Part shown: positions 52,747 through 60,732 of the stretch, piece by piece
Numbering within the stretch: the stretch's first letter is position 1
How the letters are laid out: the number at the start of each line of letters is the position of its first letter
NCBI RefSeq assembly: GCF_900291955.1
Contig: NZ_OLMR01000003.1
Location: 62,001-126,000, forward strand
DNA: 64,000 nt
Origin: Pseudoruminococcus massiliensis
GTDB taxonomy: Bacteria; Bacillota; Clostridia; Oscillospirales; Acutalibacteraceae
Direction: 5' to 3'
The notes under the pieces: generated by a model
What the model was told of the DNA's origin: nothing
Seen by the model: the letters and a program-made list of their open reading frames with translations, nothing else
Database searches by the model: none
Translations under genes and position numbers: made by a program

Positions 52747-52995
52747 TTATTTTGTATAGTTTGGAGAAGGGACTTTAAAAAATTCAAGAAAATTACTTCT
52801 TAAAAGATTTGACGATAGGACTTTTTGAAAATCATTGATTGTTGAGCGGGATATGCCTACTGCTTTGGCTATTTTCGTTTTTGCAAGCCCTTGTTTCAGT
52901 AATATTTCAATTTGTGCTCGCTTTTCTCTCGCTAAGTGTTGGAATTTCATTCGTTTTAATTTCCTTCGTTTTGTTGTATACTGTTCCTCAGTCAT
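52747..52995 (-). pseudogene. Truncated IS30-type transposase (N-terminal HTH only)
   Basis: The minus-strand frame starts at an ATG after GAGGATTGCT and encodes MTEEQYTT, then FQHLAREKRAQIEILLKQGL and AKTKIAKAVGISRSTI, the HTH of IS30-family transposases. After STI the sequence diverges and ends after 82 residues, so the catalytic DDE domain is missing. It could still give a small DNA-binding protein. Confidence 0.65.
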
Positions 52996-53126
52996 AGCAA
53001 TCCTCTGTGATTTTTTGTTGTGTGGGAACTTCAATTATATCATGTTTGCTATGACTTTTCTATTGTCCTATTTCATTTTACAATGAACCTCATATATAAT
53101 TTTGATAGTACTTGCAAGATGCAACA

Positions 53127-53184
53127 TTGACAAACATCTTACAAGGGTATATAATCTTAACTGTAAAATACCTATACAGGGTAT
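53127..53184 (+). promoter_or_regulatory. Copper-operon promoter and CsoR-type operator
   Basis: TTGACA (53127-53132) and TATAAT (53150-53155), 17-bp spacing. ATACCTATACAGGGTAT (53168-53184), an imperfect palindrome just downstream of the -10, resembles CsoR/CopY-type boxes with TACC/GGGTA half-sites, so the regulator would block initiation when copper is absent. Confidence 0.75.
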
Positions 53185-53211
53185 AAGATACAATTAAAAT
53201 GAGGTGATATA

Positions 53212-53523
53212 GTGGAAAAAGAAATGAAAGAATGTCCACAATGCTATAAAACTAAGCAGAGAACGGACGAAGAATATAAGGCACTCGTTAACAGATTGAA
53301 CCGTATTGAAGGTCAGATTCGAGGCATAAAGGGTATGCTTGAAAAGAATGCTTATTGCCCTGATATTTTGATTCAGGTAGCTGCCGCAAATGCTGCACTT
53401 AACTCATTTAATAAGGAACTTCTTGCTAATCATATAAAAACCTGCGTTGCTCAGGATATTCGTGATGGTAAGAATGAAACTATAGATGAGCTTGTTACGG
53501 TTCTCCAAAAGTTGATGAAGTAG
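53212..53523 (+). CDS. csoR: Copper-sensing transcriptional repressor, CsoR family
   Basis: A 103-residue all-helical DUF156 repressor. [20 protein letters not shown] is the family signature. The copper ligands form a Cys-His-Cys set: Cys in AYCPDILIQ, then His and Cys in ANHIKTC, as in copper-type CsoR. An extra CPQC-type pair is at the N-terminus (ECPQCYK). It starts with GTG 53212, after GAGGTGAT. It is eight bases before copA, and the operator at 53168-53184 suggests autorepression relieved by Cu(I). Confidence 0.93.
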   Translation: MEKEMKECPQCYKTKQRTDEEYKALVNRLNRIEGQIRGIKGMLEKNAYCPDILIQVAAANAALNSFNKELLANHIKTCVAQDIRDGKNETIDELVTVLQKLMK

Positions 53524-53531
53524 GAGATATT

Positions 53532-56033
53532 ATGAAACAATTTAATGTTATAGGTATGAGTTGTGCTGCTTGTAGTACAAGAGTTGAAAAAGCTGTCAAT
53601 AAGATTGCTGGTGTAACTTCATGCTCAGTAAGTTTATTGACAAATTCTATGAGTGTAGATGGAACAGCATCTTCTGAAGCAATAATTTCTGCAGTTCGTG
53701 CAGCAGGCTATGACGCTTCTGAAAAAGGTTTAGACACTAAAGGCTCTGTACAATCTGGTGAAGATGCACTTGAAGACCACGAAACACCCAAACTAAAAAG
53801 AAGATTGATAGCCTCTTTAATATTTCTTGTTATTCTGATGTATATTTCTATGGGGCATATGATGTGGAATTGGCCATTGCCATCATTTATGGCAGATAAT
53901 CATATAGCTATGGGACTTATTCAATTATTATTAACAATAGCGATTATGGTTATAAATCAAAAATTCTTTATAAGTGGCTTTAAAAGCTTGATTAAAGGCT
54001 CGCCAAATATGGATACACTTGTGGCGCTTGGTTCAGGTGCAGCATTTGTATATAGCTGTTATGCACTTTTTGCAATGACTGATGCACAGCTCAGAGGTAA
54101 TTTAGTTGCAGTCATGGGATATATGCACGAATTTTATTTTGAATCGGCTGCTATGATTCTTACACTTATTACTGTTGGCAAAATGCTTGAGGCTCGCTCA
54201 AAAGGAAAAACTACAGATGCACTTAAAAGTCTTATGAAGCTTTCGCCTAAAACAGCTAATATTATTCGTGATGATATTGAACAGACTGTACCTATCGAAT
54301 CAGTTCATAAGGGTGATATTTTTGTAGTAAGACCAGGAGAAAGCATACCCGTAGATGGTATCATTATTAATGGTAATAGTGCTGTAAATGAATCTGCTCT
54401 TACAGGCGAAAGCATACCTATTGATAAAAATGTTGGAGATGCTGTTTCCGCTGCTACGGTCAATCAATCAGGATTTATAAAATGTGAAGCTACACGAGTT
54501 GGCGAAGACACTACACTTTCGCAAATCATAAAAATGGTAAGCAATGCAGCAGCAACTAAAGCACCTATTGCAAAAGTTGCAGACAAAGTTTCAGGAATAT
54601 TTGTTCCTGTCGTTATAACTATTGCAATCATAACTATTGCAATTTGGCTATTATGCGGACAAACAGTTGGCTTTGCCCTTGCGAGAGGAATATCCGTTCT
54701 TGTAATAAGCTGTCCTTGTGCATTAGGCTTAGCAACGCCTGTTGCAATTATGGTCGGCAATGGAATCGGTGCAAGAAACGGAATATTGTTTAAGACAGCG
54801 GTTTCTCTTGAACAAACGGGCAAAGTAGAAATTATTGCACTTGATAAAACTGGCACAATTACAAGTGGAGAACCTCGTGTAACTGATATTATTCCTAACG
54901 AAACAAGTGAAACAGAGCTTATGAAGCTTGCAGTCTCTCTTGAGAGTAGGAGTGAACATCCACTCGCCAAAGCGATTATTATCAAATCAAAAGAAATGAA
55001 TATACTTGCTGATGAAGTAACTGATTTTAAAGCACTTATTGGTAATGGTCTTTCTGCAAGACTTAATAATAAGGAAATATTCGCAGGAAGTATGGGTTTT
55101 GTCACAAGTAAACTTAGCCTTTCAGATGATATTATTTCAAAGGCAGAAAAACTCGCAAATGAGGGTAAAACTCCCCTATTTTTTGCAAACTCTGAAAAGC
55201 TTATTGGCATAGTAGCAGTTGCTGACGTTGTCAAAGAAGATAGTCCAAGAGCAATCAAAGAACTTCAAAATATGGGAATCCGTATAGTTATGCTAACAGG
55301 AGATAATGAACGAACTGCAAATGCAATCGGAAAACAAGTAGGTGTTGATGAAGTTATTGCAGGTGTTCTTCCTGACGGAAAAGAAGAAACTATTCGAAAA
55401 TTAAAAAGTCGTGGCAGTGTAGCTATGGTTGGTGACGGAATAAATGATGCTCCTGCATTAACTCGTGCAGATGTTGGAATTGCAATCGGTGCAGGAACAG
55501 ATATAGCAATTGATGCCGCAGATATTGTTCTTATGAATAACAAGCTTACAGATGTTTCTGCTGCAATAAGGCTTAGTCGTGCAACGCTCAAAAATATTCA
55601 TGAAAATCTTTTTTGGGCATTTATATATAATGTTATCGGTATTCCACTTGCCGCTGGAGCATGGATTTCCCTGCTTGGCTGGGAAATGAATCCTATGTTC
55701 GGAGCAGCAGCAATGAGCCTTTCAAGTGTTTGTGTTGTTACTAATGCACTAAGGTTAAATTTCCTAAACATTAAAAATCCTAAGCACGATAAAAAACGAA
55801 AAACAAAAAACAAAAAGGAGATTAAGACTATGGAAAAAACTATTAAAATCGAAGGTATGATGTGTCCTCATTGTGAAGCTACTGTAAAGAAGTGCCTTGA
55901 AGCTCTCCCTGAAATTGACGAAGCAACCGTAAGTCACAAAAGCGGTACAGCAATAGTAAAACTTAATGCAGATATTTCTGATGAAGTTTTAACAAGTACT
56001 ATTGAAGCTCAAGGTTATAAGGTTATAGACTAA
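53532..56033 (+). CDS. copA: Copper-translocating P-type ATPase with C-terminal CopZ-like domain
   Basis: An 833-residue P1B-1 ATPase. N-terminal metal-binding domain with GMSCAACS (residues ~7-14), eight helices, ion site CPC in [11 protein letters not shown] (~392), phosphorylation Asp438 in [15 protein letters not shown] (HP locus) and [10 protein letters not shown]. After the last helix and a Lys-rich linker ([16 protein letters not shown], ~752-766) comes a second metal-binding domain with GMMCPHC (residues 767-833), which is essentially a whole CopZ chaperone. Exports Cu(I). An in-frame start with its own ribosome binding site precedes that domain. Confidence 0.95.
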   Translation: MKQFNVIGMSCAACSTRVEKAVNKIAGVTSCSVSLLTNSMSVDGTASSEAIISAVRAAGYDASEKGLDTKGSVQSGEDALEDHETPKLKRRLIASLIFLVILMYISMGHMMWNWPLPSFMADNHIAMGLIQLLLTIAIMVINQKFFISGFKSLIKGSPNMDTLVALGSGAAFVYSCYALFAMTDAQLRGNLVAVMGYMHEFYFESAAMILTLITVGKMLEARSKGKTTDALKSLMKLSPKTANIIRDDIEQTVPIESVHKGDIFVVRPGESIPVDGIIINGNSAVNESALTGESIPIDKNVGDAVSAATVNQSGFIKCEATRVGEDTTLSQIIKMVSNAAATKAPIAKVADKVSGIFVPVVITIAIITIAIWLLCGQTVGFALARGISVLVISCPCALGLATPVAIMVGNGIGARNGILFKTAVSLEQTGKVEIIALDKTGTITSGEPRVTDIIPNETSETELMKLAVSLESRSEHPLAKAIIIKSKEMNILADEVTDFKALIGNGLSARLNNKEIFAGSMGFVTSKLSLSDDIISKAEKLANEGKTPLFFANSEKLIGIVAVADVVKEDSPRAIKELQNMGIRIVMLTGDNERTANAIGKQVGVDEVIAGVLPDGKEETIRKLKSRGSVAMVGDGINDAPALTRADVGIAIGAGTDIAIDAADIVLMNNKLTDVSAAIRLSRATLKNIHENLFWAFIYNVIGIPLAAGAWISLLGWEMNPMFGAAAMSLSSVCVVTNALRLNFLNIKNPKHDKKRKTKNKKEIKTMEKTIKIEGMMCPHCEATVKKCLEALPEIDEATVSHKSGTAIVKLNADISDEVLTSTIEAQGYKVID
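55830..56033 (+). CDS. copZ: Internal in-frame start for a free CopZ-like copper chaperone
   Basis: Codon 767 of the ATPase gene is an ATG nine bases after AAGGAG (55815-55820), a ribosome binding site as good as any in the window. Translation from it would give a 67-residue protein, [15 protein letters not shown]..., with the complete CopZ fold and ending in GYKVID. It is in frame with copA, so one gene could make both CopA with a CopZ tail and free CopZ. The A-rich linker before it looks like former intergenic DNA. Confidence 0.6.
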   Translation: MEKTIKIEGMMCPHCEATVKKCLEALPEIDEATVSHKSGTAIVKLNADISDEVLTSTIEAQGYKVID

Positions 56034-56043
56034 TTTTATTGCA

Positions 56044-56088
56044 AAAAAATCCTCTGGGGCTTAAATTTAAAGTCCGAGAGGATTTTTT
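56044..56088. terminator. Bidirectional terminator
   Basis: AAATCCTCT pairs with AGAGGATTT with an inner stem, followed by T's on the + strand and preceded by A's, serving copA and the convergent dlt-like operon. Confidence 0.85.
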
Positions 56089-56096
56089 GTATTCTT

Positions 56097-57140
56097 CTAT
56101 TTAAGCTTTTTGATTTTCTTTGAATAGCTCTTATAATCTTTATTCCATTGAGAAAATTCTTTATCTCCCCTATGGTCAGTAAGCTTAAAATTATCTGTAA
56201 GATATTTTCCAACAAATGATGTATTCTTTTTGGCACCATACACATTAAGGTGATAACCTTTATCAGAACTATCCTTAGACCAATCAATTTTCATTTCATC
56301 AATGGAAAGGTTGGTATCAAGATATTTTATATTATTCTTTTCGGCATAAGCTTTAACTGCCTTATGGCGTTCATCATTCCATGCTCTTGGGAGCGGTGAT
56401 GACATAAGTACAAACTCCGCACCGTTTTTATCACAAAGTTCTTTCATTTTATTTAGATAGTAAAGATTTGTATATTGAATAGGCGTTGTATAGTCTGACG
56501 GCTTCATATAATTTTTATTGCCACGATAAGGCTTAACCTTATTTGTAAGCACATATCCCTTTGAAACATAATGCTTTGAATAATCAGGTTCAAGAGTAAA
56601 ATCTTCTGGTTTTAAGCTACTCCAACGATTATGATATTTCAAAAGTGGACATATATTTGCTGTCACTACATCTAAAGTGGCATTTATGCCATCAATTTCA
56701 TTTGAAAGAAATATCAAATCTCGCTTAGCTTGATTATAAGAGCTTTTTATCTTCTTACCATAAGAGTTGAATATACCCTCAGTTTCATAGATAACAACCT
56801 TAGGCTTTTGCTCTTTTAAGAAATTTTCAAGCATATAATATCCTTCTTGAATTTTCTGAGCAGGAGCACCACAAACAAAACTGGTATATCCATATTTGTT
56901 CCAAAGTTCAAGTGGAGAAAAGCTTTTATATGCTGAACTGTTTCCAACTACTACAATATCTATTGAATTAGCCCGTTCCCCATGATATGAATTTCCGTAG
57001 TAATTTTTATTGCCATATTCGGCAGAATTCTTCTTAGGAATAAAAATCTTTGAGCCTATTTCCAAGAAAGCTGTAAATATAAGCAAAAAACAGATAACCT
57101 TGGATATTCTCTGTATAATAAGTTTTTTATTCTTTTCCAA
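56097..57140 (-). CDS. DltD-like SGNH-type membrane-anchored acyltransferase
   Basis: A 347-residue protein with one N-terminal helix (about residues 14-32) and an extracytoplasmic SGNH/DltD fold: catalytic Ser in VVVGNSSAYKS, a Gly/Asn block, VIYETEGIF, and a C-terminal Asp/His pair in SSDKGYHLNVYGAKK. It starts at TTG 57140 with AAAGGG eight bases upstream. It is the last gene of an A-C-B-D operon and probably transfers the acyl group from the MBOAT protein to an extracytoplasmic polymer. True DltD identity (lipoteichoic acid D-alanylation) is likely but unproven. Confidence 0.75.
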   Translation of the reverse strand: MEKNKKLIIQRISKVICFLLIFTAFLEIGSKIFIPKKNSAEYGNKNYYGNSYHGERANSIDIVVVGNSSAYKSFSPLELWNKYGYTSFVCGAPAQKIQEGYYMLENFLKEQKPKVVIYETEGIFNSYGKKIKSSYNQAKRDLIFLSNEIDGINATLDVVTANICPLLKYHNRWSSLKPEDFTLEPDYSKHYVSKGYVLTNKVKPYRGNKNYMKPSDYTTPIQYTNLYYLNKMKELCDKNGAEFVLMSSPLPRAWNDERHKAVKAYAEKNNIKYLDTNLSIDEMKIDWSKDSSDKGYHLNVYGAKKNTSFVGKYLTDNFKLTDHRGDKEFSQWNKDYKSYSKKIKKLK

Positions 57141-57164
57141 TTTATCAGCCCTTTCTTATATTTA

Positions 57165-58742
57165 TCAGAATTGTGCATAGAGAAAATCTGCTACACGATA
57201 GCCCTCTCCATACGCTCCAACTATTACTAAAATGAATAAAGCTACAAAATAGATTATCCAGCGAATAACTATATTTTTCTTAGCAATCTCATCTCTAAGA
57301 TGATGTCCTCTTTCTTGAAGAACACCAACTATAAATAATGCAACTGCTCCTATTGCAATAACTACAAAATCATATATATGAAGTTTATAGCTTAATACGC
57401 TCGTTGCAAAAATATCGCCATTAAATTTGCTAAATATAGCACACAAAGCATACCATGCGTCAAAAAGTGTATTTGCTCTAAATATAAGCATACCAAGATT
57501 TACAAGTAAAAAAGTGCGTATTACTTGAAATACAAAATATGGTTTAGACTTTCTGCTGATATGTAAGGCATTAGTTATCTTTACAAACAAAGGCTCAAAG
57601 AGCAGGCCAAGCATCATTACAACATAGTAATAAAGTCCATAAACTATATATTTTACTTCTGCTCCGTGCCAAAGACCATTTATAAACCATACAAAGAAAA
57701 GTGCAAATGCTGACGGCAGAAACTTTGCAAGAAAATCTCCAAAATTCTTTTTAGCCTTTGCAGAAAGATTCGCAAAGAATTTAGAAAGCGAAATTGGATA
57801 GAATATATAATCACGAAGCCAAGCTCCAAGAGTAATATGCCAGCGTCTCCAAAATTCATTAACAGATGTTGAGAAAAACGGGCGCCTAAAGTTGTCTGCC
57901 ATCTCAATTCCGAATAGCTGTCCTATGCCCTTTACTAAATCCATACAGCCAGAAAAATCCGCATAAAGCTGAATAGTATAGAGCAAAACTCCTAAAAGAA
58001 TAATAGAGCCATCTGCATCATAAATTTTCTCAAAAACATTGCCTACAAATATTCCTGCTCTATCGGCTATGACCATTATTTTGATAAGTCCCCAAAGCAT
58101 AAGCTGAAGACCTTTCATAAATTTATCATAGTCAAATGAATGTCCCTCATAAAGCTGACCTGCCAGTTTATCATATCTTCCAATAGGGCCTTCTATTATT
58201 TGCGGAAAGAAACATACAAAAAGCAAAACTCTTCCAAAATTCTTATCAGCTTTACAAGTTCCTCTATAAACATCAATAACATAGCTAACTGCTTGTAAAG
58301 TATAGAAAGAAATTCCAAGAGGAAGTATAAGGCTTAAGGGCGGAATAGCTGTGCCAAAAACTATATTTATAGTACCCAAGAAGAAATTGCCATATTTTAA
58401 AGTAAGAAGTAAACCAAAATTAATTATAACAATCGCAAGAACGACAAGCTTTTTTCTATTGGTTGCTTTTTTCTTTAATAGCTTTTTTTCTTCTTTTGTG
58501 ATACCTTCTATGGATTTTTGCTTTTTAAAATTATCATTTATCTTTTGCATAAGCAAACCAGCAACATATATTGTCACTGATGTACCAAGCATTATAAATG
58601 TAAATATTCCACTTGAAAGAATATAGAATATAAGGCTTGAGGCGAGAAGAACACCCCATCTTGCCTTTTTAGGCAAGATATAATAGAGCAATAGGACAAT
58701 TGGCAAGAACGCAATAAGAAATATATTTTCTTTAAAGTTCAT
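57165..58742 (-). CDS. dltB: DltB-like MBOAT acyltransferase
   Basis: A 525-residue membrane-bound O-acyltransferase with about eleven helices. Family landmarks: LGISFYTLQAVSYVIDVYRG, FFPQIIEGPIGRYD, FWRRWHITLGAWLRDYIFYP and the catalytic-His region FINGLWHGAEVKY. It moves an acyl (D-alanyl) group from the carrier protein across the membrane. The start overlaps the carrier stop by one base (TAATG), so stoichiometric synthesis is expected. Confidence 0.88.
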   Translation of the reverse strand: MNFKENIFLIAFLPIVLLLYYILPKKARWGVLLASSLIFYILSSGIFTFIMLGTSVTIYVAGLLMQKINDNFKKQKSIEGITKEEKKLLKKKATNRKKLVVLAIVIINFGLLLTLKYGNFFLGTINIVFGTAIPPLSLILPLGISFYTLQAVSYVIDVYRGTCKADKNFGRVLLFVCFFPQIIEGPIGRYDKLAGQLYEGHSFDYDKFMKGLQLMLWGLIKIMVIADRAGIFVGNVFEKIYDADGSIILLGVLLYTIQLYADFSGCMDLVKGIGQLFGIEMADNFRRPFFSTSVNEFWRRWHITLGAWLRDYIFYPISLSKFFANLSAKAKKNFGDFLAKFLPSAFALFFVWFINGLWHGAEVKYIVYGLYYYVVMMLGLLFEPLFVKITNALHISRKSKPYFVFQVIRTFLLVNLGMLIFRANTLFDAWYALCAIFSKFNGDIFATSVLSYKLHIYDFVVIAIGAVALFIVGVLQERGHHLRDEIAKKNIVIRWIIYFVALFILVIVGAYGEGYRVADFLYAQF

Positions 58743-58975
58743 TAGTCTTCGTCCTCAAGACGCTTAATCATCTTTGCCATAGCTTCTACTGAATTAAAGT
58801 TTTCTGGAACAAGGTCCACAACTGAAATTTCTACATCAAATTCGTCATTCAATTCTGATACAAGAGAGATAATATCAAATGATGCAAGAACACCAGCATC
58901 AATAAGGTCTGTTCTTCCCTCAAAATCTACACCAGGCTTAACTTCGCTAAGAATTTCTAAAATTTTCTTTTCCAT
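58742..58975 (-). CDS. dltC: DltC-like acyl carrier protein
   Basis: A 77-residue acidic carrier. The phosphopantetheine site is in DLIDAGVLASFDIISL; the Ser is preceded by Ala rather than the more common Asp (DS motif). The four-helix pattern (FDVEISVVDLVPENFNSVEA) is normal. It would be charged by the adjacent DltA-like ligase and serve the MBOAT protein. The ribosome binding site is GGAGGT. Confidence 0.88.
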   Translation of the reverse strand: MEKKILEILSEVKPGVDFEGRTDLIDAGVLASFDIISLVSELNDEFDVEISVVDLVPENFNSVEAMAKMIKRLEDED

Positions 58976-58993
58976 TTTAAATTTTACCTCCGA

Positions 58994-60508
58994 TTAAATA
59001 TCCTTATAAGTTTGTTTCAAAAGTTTTCTGTCTATTTTTCCGTTTTGATTATATGGAATTTGTTTTATTCTCTTTATAACATTTGGTCGCATATAAACAG
59101 GGAGCTTTTCTGAAAGCTTGTTCATAAGCTCACTATCAGTCATCTTCGAGCCTTCATATATAAAGACAATTTTGTCTTCGCTTTCGTTGTAAATACATAC
59201 ACAAGTTTTTATTTTTTCTATTGAGCCTGCCGCAGCTTCAATTTCTCCAAGCTCTATACGATAACCCATATGCTTAATCTGATAATCCTTTCGAGAAATA
59301 TAAATTATTTCTCCCTTTTCGTTAAGCTTTACAAGGTCGCCTGTTTTATATATTATTTCAGGATAAGCTGTATTAAGCGGATTCTGTACAAAAACCTCCT
59401 TGGTTTTTTCAGGATTATTATAATATCCCATAGCAAGGAATGAACCTCTTGCACATAGTTCGCCTTCTTCGCCAACCTCAGCCAAACGATTATCTTCTGT
59501 AAGAATCATAACATCACAGTTATTGCAATGCTTACCTATTGGCAAAGTTTCGTCATCTTTAAATTTCCTATCAACAACATAATATGTACATATATCAGTT
59601 GTTTCTGTTGGGCCGTAAAGATTAGCATAAAAAAGATCAGGTCGCTTCTTAATCCACATATTAAGCTGTTTTGTAGGCATAACCTCACCTGCAAAAAGTA
59701 CCTTCTTAAGCTTTGGCAACTCAACATAATCAAGAGCTTTCCAGTTTGCAACAATAGATAATGCAGATGGTACCCAGTAGATTGTATTTACTTCTCTATC
59801 TCTTACATACTCAAGCAATTTTATAGGGAAAGAAAAATATTTCTTTGGAATAATATGGAAAGTTGCACCGTTCCTTATTGTAGAGAAAACATCAAGAACT
59901 GACATACTAAAATAGAAAGGTGTCTGACTTCCGAAAATTGTTTCGCTTGTAATATCAAAGGTTTCAGAAACCCACTCAGAATATGCTATAACATTTTTAT
60001 GGCTTACAACCGTACCCTTTGGAACTCCTGTTGAACCAGATGTAAACAACGAATATAAAGGGTCTGTATCTATCGAATTGCTACGAATTTCTGCAAGCTT
60101 TTTATCATCAATTTGTTGTCGCAAAGCATCTTCAAGCAATATGATTTCGCCACAATTTTCTATACTTTCAGCAATTTTTAGATGTTCATTATCAGTTATT
60201 ATAGCTACCGGATGAAGTGATTCAAAAATTGTACTGATTCTATCAGCTGGCATCATAGAATCTATAACTGTATAAAAGTTTCCACTATAAACAGTTCCAA
60301 AAAAAGCTGTAAGAGCAAATACGGTTTTATCAAGAAAAACCGCAATAGGCTTATTTTTTATATTATTTTTTTTAACAAGAGCAGTTCCTATTGTTTTAGA
60401 CATTTTTAAAAGTTCGATATATGTAATAGAATTACTTTCATCGGAAAATGCTACCTTGTCTGGAAAATTCTTAGCAGAATTTTCAATAAATTCTAATACA
60501 TTCTTCAT
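58994..60508 (-). CDS. dltA: DltA-like D-alanine-carrier ligase (adenylation enzyme)
   Basis: A 504-residue AMP-forming adenylation enzyme. Core motifs: LFTSGSTGVPKGTVVSHKN (A3), YGPTETTDIC (A5), KTGDLVKLNEKGEI (A7), YRIELGEIEAAAGS (A8) and NGKIDRKLLKQTY (A10 Lys). Order dltA-dltC-dltB-dltD and the size match the D-alanylation system, so D-Ala is the likely substrate, although related clusters activate other amino acids. It heads the operon; promoter and operator-like repeats precede it. Confidence 0.9.
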   Translation of the reverse strand: MKNVLEFIENSAKNFPDKVAFSDESNSITYIELLKMSKTIGTALVKKNNIKNKPIAVFLDKTVFALTAFFGTVYSGNFYTVIDSMMPADRISTIFESLHPVAIITDNEHLKIAESIENCGEIILLEDALRQQIDDKKLAEIRSNSIDTDPLYSLFTSGSTGVPKGTVVSHKNVIAYSEWVSETFDITSETIFGSQTPFYFSMSVLDVFSTIRNGATFHIIPKKYFSFPIKLLEYVRDREVNTIYWVPSALSIVANWKALDYVELPKLKKVLFAGEVMPTKQLNMWIKKRPDLFYANLYGPTETTDICTYYVVDRKFKDDETLPIGKHCNNCDVMILTEDNRLAEVGEEGELCARGSFLAMGYYNNPEKTKEVFVQNPLNTAYPEIIYKTGDLVKLNEKGEIIYISRKDYQIKHMGYRIELGEIEAAAGSIEKIKTCVCIYNESEDKIVFIYEGSKMTDSELMNKLSEKLPVYMRPNVIKRIKQIPYNQNGKIDRKLLKQTYKDI

Positions 60509-60530
60509 TTAATTCCTCCATTCATAATCA

Positions 60531-60621
60531 AACTGTACCATTAGTTATAGTACAGTTATATCACTAATAAAACGCAATGTCAATACTTTTTTTAATATTT
60601 TATAGTGTTTAATAACTGTAC
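60531..60621 (-). promoter_or_regulatory. Promoter of the dlt-like operon with three GTACAGTT boxes
   Basis: Minus-strand TTGACA (60578-60583) and TATAAC (60555-60560), 17-bp spacing. AACTGTAC at 60531-60538 and GTACAGTT at 60550-60557 form an inverted repeat with an 11-bp spacer, overlapping the -10. A third AACTGTAC lies at 60614-60621, upstream of the -35. This is a plausible three-site operator. Confidence 0.7.
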
Positions 60622-60732
60622 AAGTTCTTATTATATCAGACCTTTATACCTAAAACAATAGCTTTAATAAATTATTTGAATATTTTTTTAAAATATTTTA
60701 CAAAATATCATAAAAATTCTCTAAAAACCAGC

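Larger units (their letters stand above)
52259..53083. mobile_element. Mosaic of degenerate IS elements bounded by inverted repeats
   Basis: Inverted repeats GGACAATAGAAAA (52269-52281) and TTTTCTATTGTCC (53056-53068), each with TGTAAAA or TTTTACA outside, bound an 825-bp stretch. Inside lie fragments of three transposase families: an IS3 OrfA start, an IS1182-type internal fragment and, on the minus strand, an IS30-type N-terminal domain. I saw no target-site duplication. The inverted repeats most likely belong to the IS30-type element, because its start is next to the right one. Confidence 0.6.

Noticed and set aside
54464-55258. 264-codon open frame on the minus strand inside copA
   Set aside because: It is a shadow of the copA codons; all diagnostic motifs are on the plus strand.
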